Positions 60,600 to 64,000 of a DNA stretch of 64,000 nucleotides are shown here, piece after piece. Numbering within the stretch: position 1 is the stretch's first letter; every line of letters starts with the position of its first letter. The DNA is from Icerya purchasi (Eukaryota > Arthropoda > Insecta > Hemiptera > Monophlebidae). The stretch lies in the NCBI GenBank assembly GCA_039619475.1, contig CM077115.1:479768400-479832399 (forward strand). Direction: 5' to 3'. The notes below the pieces were generated by a model. It ran no database searches. It was not told where the DNA came from and worked only from the letters and a program-made list of their open reading frames with translations. The position numbers were made by a program, and so were the translations under genes.

Positions 60600-61050
60600 A
60601 TCATCATGTGTATGTATTATACATGACTCTGCGTGTAATATATGTAACATACTTTTTAATTTTAATTTTTCGAGGTTGGGAGGGGAAAATTTTGCCGGAG
60701 TGATAAAAACGTTTGAATCTCATCACTTAGAACCCAAAATTTAAAGGAATTTTCCGAGTCGTGCTCCGTTTTGGCGTTTTTTTTTTTTTTTTAAATTTTA
60801 TTTTTAAAGAAAATATTTGAACGTTCCATCAATAGAATGAGAGCGGGCGAGTGTGCTGCTACAAGATGTATTATGTAAGCGCGACCGCGGATGTAATGGA
60901 AATATTTAAATGTTCCAGCAACTAGTTGAAACTGTCACCAGGTGAGGTGAATTCCAGTCGTTCGTTCGAAATTAACTAGCCGATCATCTATGCTCACTCT
61001 CACACGCCACCGATAGAAACCTGTTCACGATCGCTACACGTTCACACACG
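60600..61050 (+). promoter_or_regulatory. Duplicated upstream block, cassette 2
   Basis: Homologous to 57535-58145: GTGTATGTATTATACA, GGTTGGGAGGGG, CACTTAGAACCCAAA, GTGTGCTGCTAC, CGTTCGTTCGAAATTAACTA and GATCGCTACACGTTCACACA occur in the same order. One GAACGTTCC core remains at 60819 and a decayed AAATGTTCC at 60908. So the heat-shock-element-like motifs are fewer than in cassette 1. Confidence 0.5.
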
Positions 61051-61099
61051 CACACATATACACCGCCACCTGATATATATTTTTCGTCTTTTTCCGCTT

Positions 61100-62090
61100 C
61101 CGATCTTATACTTAATCCGTTGATATTTTTTTATTTTTATTTTTACGTATTCTCTGTTCATTGCAAAAGCACACCGTCCATTCTTGCACACATATCAAGC
61201 ATTGAGTTAACCTGTACAAAGGTACACTGTACTATTCCATGCACGCTCCGTCGCCACCGAAATAAACACCGCGATATCACACACACACACACACATACAC
61301 ACCACCACTTCGTACATATTTTATTTTCGAGTCAAAATATTATAGAATTAGCCTAACTATATTTTTTCTTTTACGCTTCTGTTTATTTCTTCTGTTTTGT
61401 TTCTCCGATTCTAAAAATTAATCTGTCAATGTATTAGCCACTCTTTCATTCGCACATAATGTTCCCTCGCACTCATCTGCTACCAGTAGTTCTCTTGTCG
61501 TTCATAATAACTTTTTCAAGTCTAATATTATAGAATCAGCCTAATTATATTTTTTTTCGCTTCCAATCATTTCCTCCGTCCGTTGATAATTTTCTTATTT
61601 TATTTTTTCTCAGGTTCTAAAAATAAATCCATTGATATCTTCACTAGTATGATTGCGTAAACATCTTCTAACGGTATTCCTCATATTGTTCATAATAATT
61701 TTTCATGTCTATGTATTATGGAATTAGTCTAAAATATATTTTTTCCCCTCTAAAGTCTTTTTCCAATCGTAAGTATTCAAAAATTAATTCGAGTATATTT
61801 TTATTTAACGCTGTTTCATATTTTCCCTCTCCCCTATCCACCCTACACAAATTTAAATTCTTTTCTATTATTTTTCATGAGTACATCCCCCCCCCTCCCC
61901 CCCGGAAACTACAGTGAAACCATACCATTCATTCCCACGCATCCATCTGCTAACAATGATTTTCTCATCATTCATAATAATTTTTTTCGAATCTGTTAGT
62001 TTAAGATTATTTCATTTTTTTCAAACTCTAAATTTTTTTTTTTTTTTTCAATATCTTCCATATTTTCCCCCAATATGTCCGTATACGCTC
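61100..62090 (+). repeat. Degenerate tandem repeat of about 195 bp
   Basis: TATTATAGAATTAGCCTAAC at 61338, TATTATAGAATCAGCCTAAT at about 61530 and TATTATGGAATTAGTCTAAA at about 61715 are spaced by about 190-195 bp. Each is followed by an ATATTTTTTC run, a TTCCGATC-like word and AAAAATTAAT. Each is preceded by TTCATAATAA. About three to four diverged units are present. This block has no obvious counterpart in cassette 1 and explains why the second ORF sits farther from its duplicated upstream block. Confidence 0.6.
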
Positions 62091-62520
62091 ATAATTCAAA
62101 GGTACTCTGCTTATTTCCTTGCATGAATGTTGCTATGTCGTTGATTTCGATCTTGTGTCAAGGTCATCGAGTCTGCCCGGATCTTCTCCTTCATATCTTT
62201 TGTAGAAAAACCGGTTGACATGTACACACCTACACACAAACACCCATAACCTAAAGATCACCTGTAAATTTCGTTCATTTGCGTATGCAACCAGCTTTCA
62301 CCAAAGGAATGTGGTTTTTCTGGTGCAACCCGCCCTCTTCAAAGACATGCATCGAGCTAGAATCTCGAAAGGATCTGTTCAGGCAGTCAGTATTAGTGTT
62401 ACATTAAACGTGTAGAATTTGTTGAAGCTGTGTTCTTCACGCATTAATAAAAGTTTGCTCTAACATTAAAAGTAATAATTTTCTACATTCTTAGTAAAAA
62501 GTTAAAAATATTATTCAAAC
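62091..62520. other. Immediate upstream region of the 282-codon ORF
   Basis: AT-rich. CATTAATAAAAGTTTGC at about 62441 could serve as a weak TATA element about 70 bases before the start codon. No other signal was recognised. Confidence 0.3.
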
Positions 62521-63369
62521 ATGAATAACAATACCGATTCGATTGATATTAAAGTCGACGAATTTATTCAGAATTCATTTTCGAGTGATAGTGTCTCGCA
62601 TACAACTTCATCACCTCAATCACAGCAATCAGATGATGGTTATACAGCAGAAGGATCAACATCTTCTGTACATAATATCATTGGTCCTGTATTATTATCA
62701 GAACAAGCAGATATAGCGGAATATTTTGTAGATATCAGCATCCATATAGATTGTGATTATGGTTTTCGAGTAACCGAACTAGCAATGATTGATATGTCTG
62801 GCGGAAAGTGTTTGCATACACTGTATAAGCCAAGCAGAGCATGGCTTTCATCAAAAACGCCACATTTACAATGTTCTTCGATGAGTCATCACTTGAAAAA
62901 TCCTTCATTATTTCCCTGTCGGGAAGAAACATTTATGGCACGCGATATATTCACGATAATATCTCAAAAACCGAGAGCTCGCATATATATTTTAACTGTA
63001 TATGCTAAACTTATACTAATGGAACTTAACGAAAAGTCTGAATTGTTGAGTGATTTAGACTATGAAATCGTTAATATGGATAAAGTCTTTCGACTACATA
63101 GTATTGAGAATCTACATGAAGAGTATTTTGATATAAGCAATTTGATAACCTGTAAACATCATAATAAGAATGATAGTTTTCGTTGTGCAGCGAAAAACGT
63201 TATGGTAATGAAGGCCTGGTACGATCATGTTATCCATCCGCTGAAGCTTATGAATAATCTCAATATAAATGATTTAAGTCAGTTGTTCATTACAGCCACC
63301 AAAGAAATGATAATTACATTATTTCCAAGTTGTGTTGGAGACATTTATGCATTTCTACAGATAGATTAA
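62521..63369 (+). CDS. Virus-like mobile-DNA protein of a putative RNase H-fold family in insects
   Basis: A 282-residue uninterrupted frame. Residues 1-50 are polar, with DEFIQNSF like the leader of the 292-codon ORF. Residues about 66-235 read EYFVDISIHIDCDYGFRVTE, LAMIDMSGGKCLHTLYKPS, SMSHHLKNPSLF, MARDIFTII, ARIYILTVYAKLILMEL, YEIVNMDKVFRLHSIENL and CKHHNKNDSFRCAAKNVMVM. This order (hydrophobic DI..., then F.V.ELA..D..G....H..., a .HH..... segment, an IY......K...EL segment, a ..N......L..L segment and a C..H...C) matches a family of insect proteins of the type FVVKELA...H...F.PP...HHG.....YVKG..K..WL...C.NH..CAL. I associate that family with virus-derived or transposon-linked genes. A nuclease-like fold has been suspected but I cannot assign catalytic residues. 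The real C-terminus may have been longer. Function unknown. Confidence 0.45.
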   Translation: MNNNTDSIDIKVDEFIQNSFSSDSVSHTTSSPQSQQSDDGYTAEGSTSSVHNIIGPVLLSEQADIAEYFVDISIHIDCDYGFRVTELAMIDMSGGKCLHTLYKPSRAWLSSKTPHLQCSSMSHHLKNPSLFPCREETFMARDIFTIISQKPRARIYILTVYAKLILMELNEKSELLSDLDYEIVNMDKVFRLHSIENLHEEYFDISNLITCKHHNKNDSFRCAAKNVMVMKAWYDHVIHPLKLMNNLNINDLSQLFITATKEMIITLFPSCVGDIYAFLQID

Positions 63370-63452
63370 AACCGGATGATATGATAAAATCACTTCTACC
63401 ATGTTACGAGCATGAGCATGATGAAGAATTCGTCTATGAGGTGTGTTGATCA
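63370..63452 (+). pseudogene. Possible frame-shifted C-terminal extension of the 282-codon ORF
   Basis: Just past the stop, a different plus-strand frame stays open for about 28 codons and gives a non-random acidic/His segment (CYEHEHDEEFVYEVC). A single indel near 63365 would have separated it from the preceding frame. Beyond 63452 there are further short open pieces up to about 63650. This may be chance. Confidence 0.25.
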
Positions 63453-64000
63453 ATAGAGCAACAGGTAGAAAACCTAGTAGTTTACTAGACACAGCATGTT
63501 CAAAGAAAAAAAACGAACTAGCACAAGCAGATCAGAGTTGCAACATACGAGTGGGAGATATATTCTCGAGAACAACAGCTTGATTATAAAAAACGTCGAA
63601 GATACATGTATCTATCTGTGAACAATTATCACATCAAACATAAAAAGGTTGACTAAAAGATTATTATTTTCTTTTTTCGTTCATTCTCGCCACTATTACC
63701 ACTGGCGCCCCCACTATCAAGACCTCTAAACATACATTACTAACCTCGCCAACACTATAATATTTTTTCTCTGTGTTACTAAATTAACCCAAGTATATTT
63801 TTATTCATTTGTTACACAAACATTTGTTCAAATCTTTTGTAATATATCGTACACACATTTATAGCCCACAGACACTACTTGCTTCATTACCACGAATACA
63901 TCTCTTTCATGGTCACTTATCGTAACATAGTTTTTCCTGAAATTGTAAAAAAATTCTCTTCGTTCCATTCTTCCAAGTTTTCCAAATTTCAAATCATGCA
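63453..64000. other. Right edge, non-coding
   Basis: Pyrimidine-rich stretches from 63660 on resemble in style the linker DNA of the two cassettes, so a third unit could begin at the edge. This cannot be shown from the window. Confidence 0.3.

Noticed and set aside
58605..63369. A complete Polinton (integrase, ATPase, protease, capsid genes) around the two ORFs
   Set aside because: No such genes or long terminal inverted repeats are visible within the window. Only the PolB-like fragment and the second ORF are present.

Overview
This window is a piece of an AT-rich animal nuclear genome, most likely an arthropod and probably an insect. Gene density is very low. Long intergenic or intronic stretches carry homopolymer and dinucleotide tracts. 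There are many 5'-truncated non-LTR retrotransposons, mariner, hAT and other DNA-transposon relics, and one tRNA-derived SINE. No bacterial features such as operons, Shine-Dalgarno sites or CRISPR arrays are present. The species cannot be named from the sequence.

Layout. 1-1.1 kb: a decayed endonuclease/reverse-transcriptase retroelement on the minus strand. 1.9-13 kb: scattered transposon fragments. About 13.2-13.5 kb: a TATA-type promoter candidate with a signal-peptide exon ending in a splice donor (minus strand). 15-19 kb: a large palindrome and a 3.2 kb relic of an RNase H-bearing non-LTR family, called family A here; at least six pieces of it lie in the window. 19.45-21.54 kb: a 2.1 kb terminal-inverted-repeat element with an intact 8-bp target duplication and repeated subterminal motifs. 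22-33 kb: mariner and hAT pieces, two minisatellites and retroelement tails. 33.9-34.2 kb: a GC-richer first-exon candidate on the plus strand. 35-49 kb: retroelement 3' ends, a long-TIR MITE, palindromes, a 16-bp minisatellite, RT fragments, the SINE and a mariner relic. 52-53.3 kb: the youngest family A copy, with an open frame and a 12-bp target duplication.

56-63.5 kb is the most interesting region. It looks like an old tandem duplication of one cassette: a C-rich array (units of about 30 bp), then a block with repeated GAAnnTTC (heat-shock-element-like) motifs, then a CA repeat, then one uninterrupted ORF. The two ORFs (292 and 282 aa) are the only long, clean, non-retrotransposon frames in the window. 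The first carries a region resembling the part N-terminal to the catalytic domains of Polinton/adintovirus-type family B DNA polymerases, but it has no polymerase domain. The second resembles a family of insect proteins, possibly with an RNase H-like fold, that I associate with virus-like mobile DNA. Both start with a similar short leader containing FIQN. My reading is a pair of captured or domesticated virus-like genes under duplicated upstream DNA. The family assignments are from memory of sequence patterns and need profile searches.
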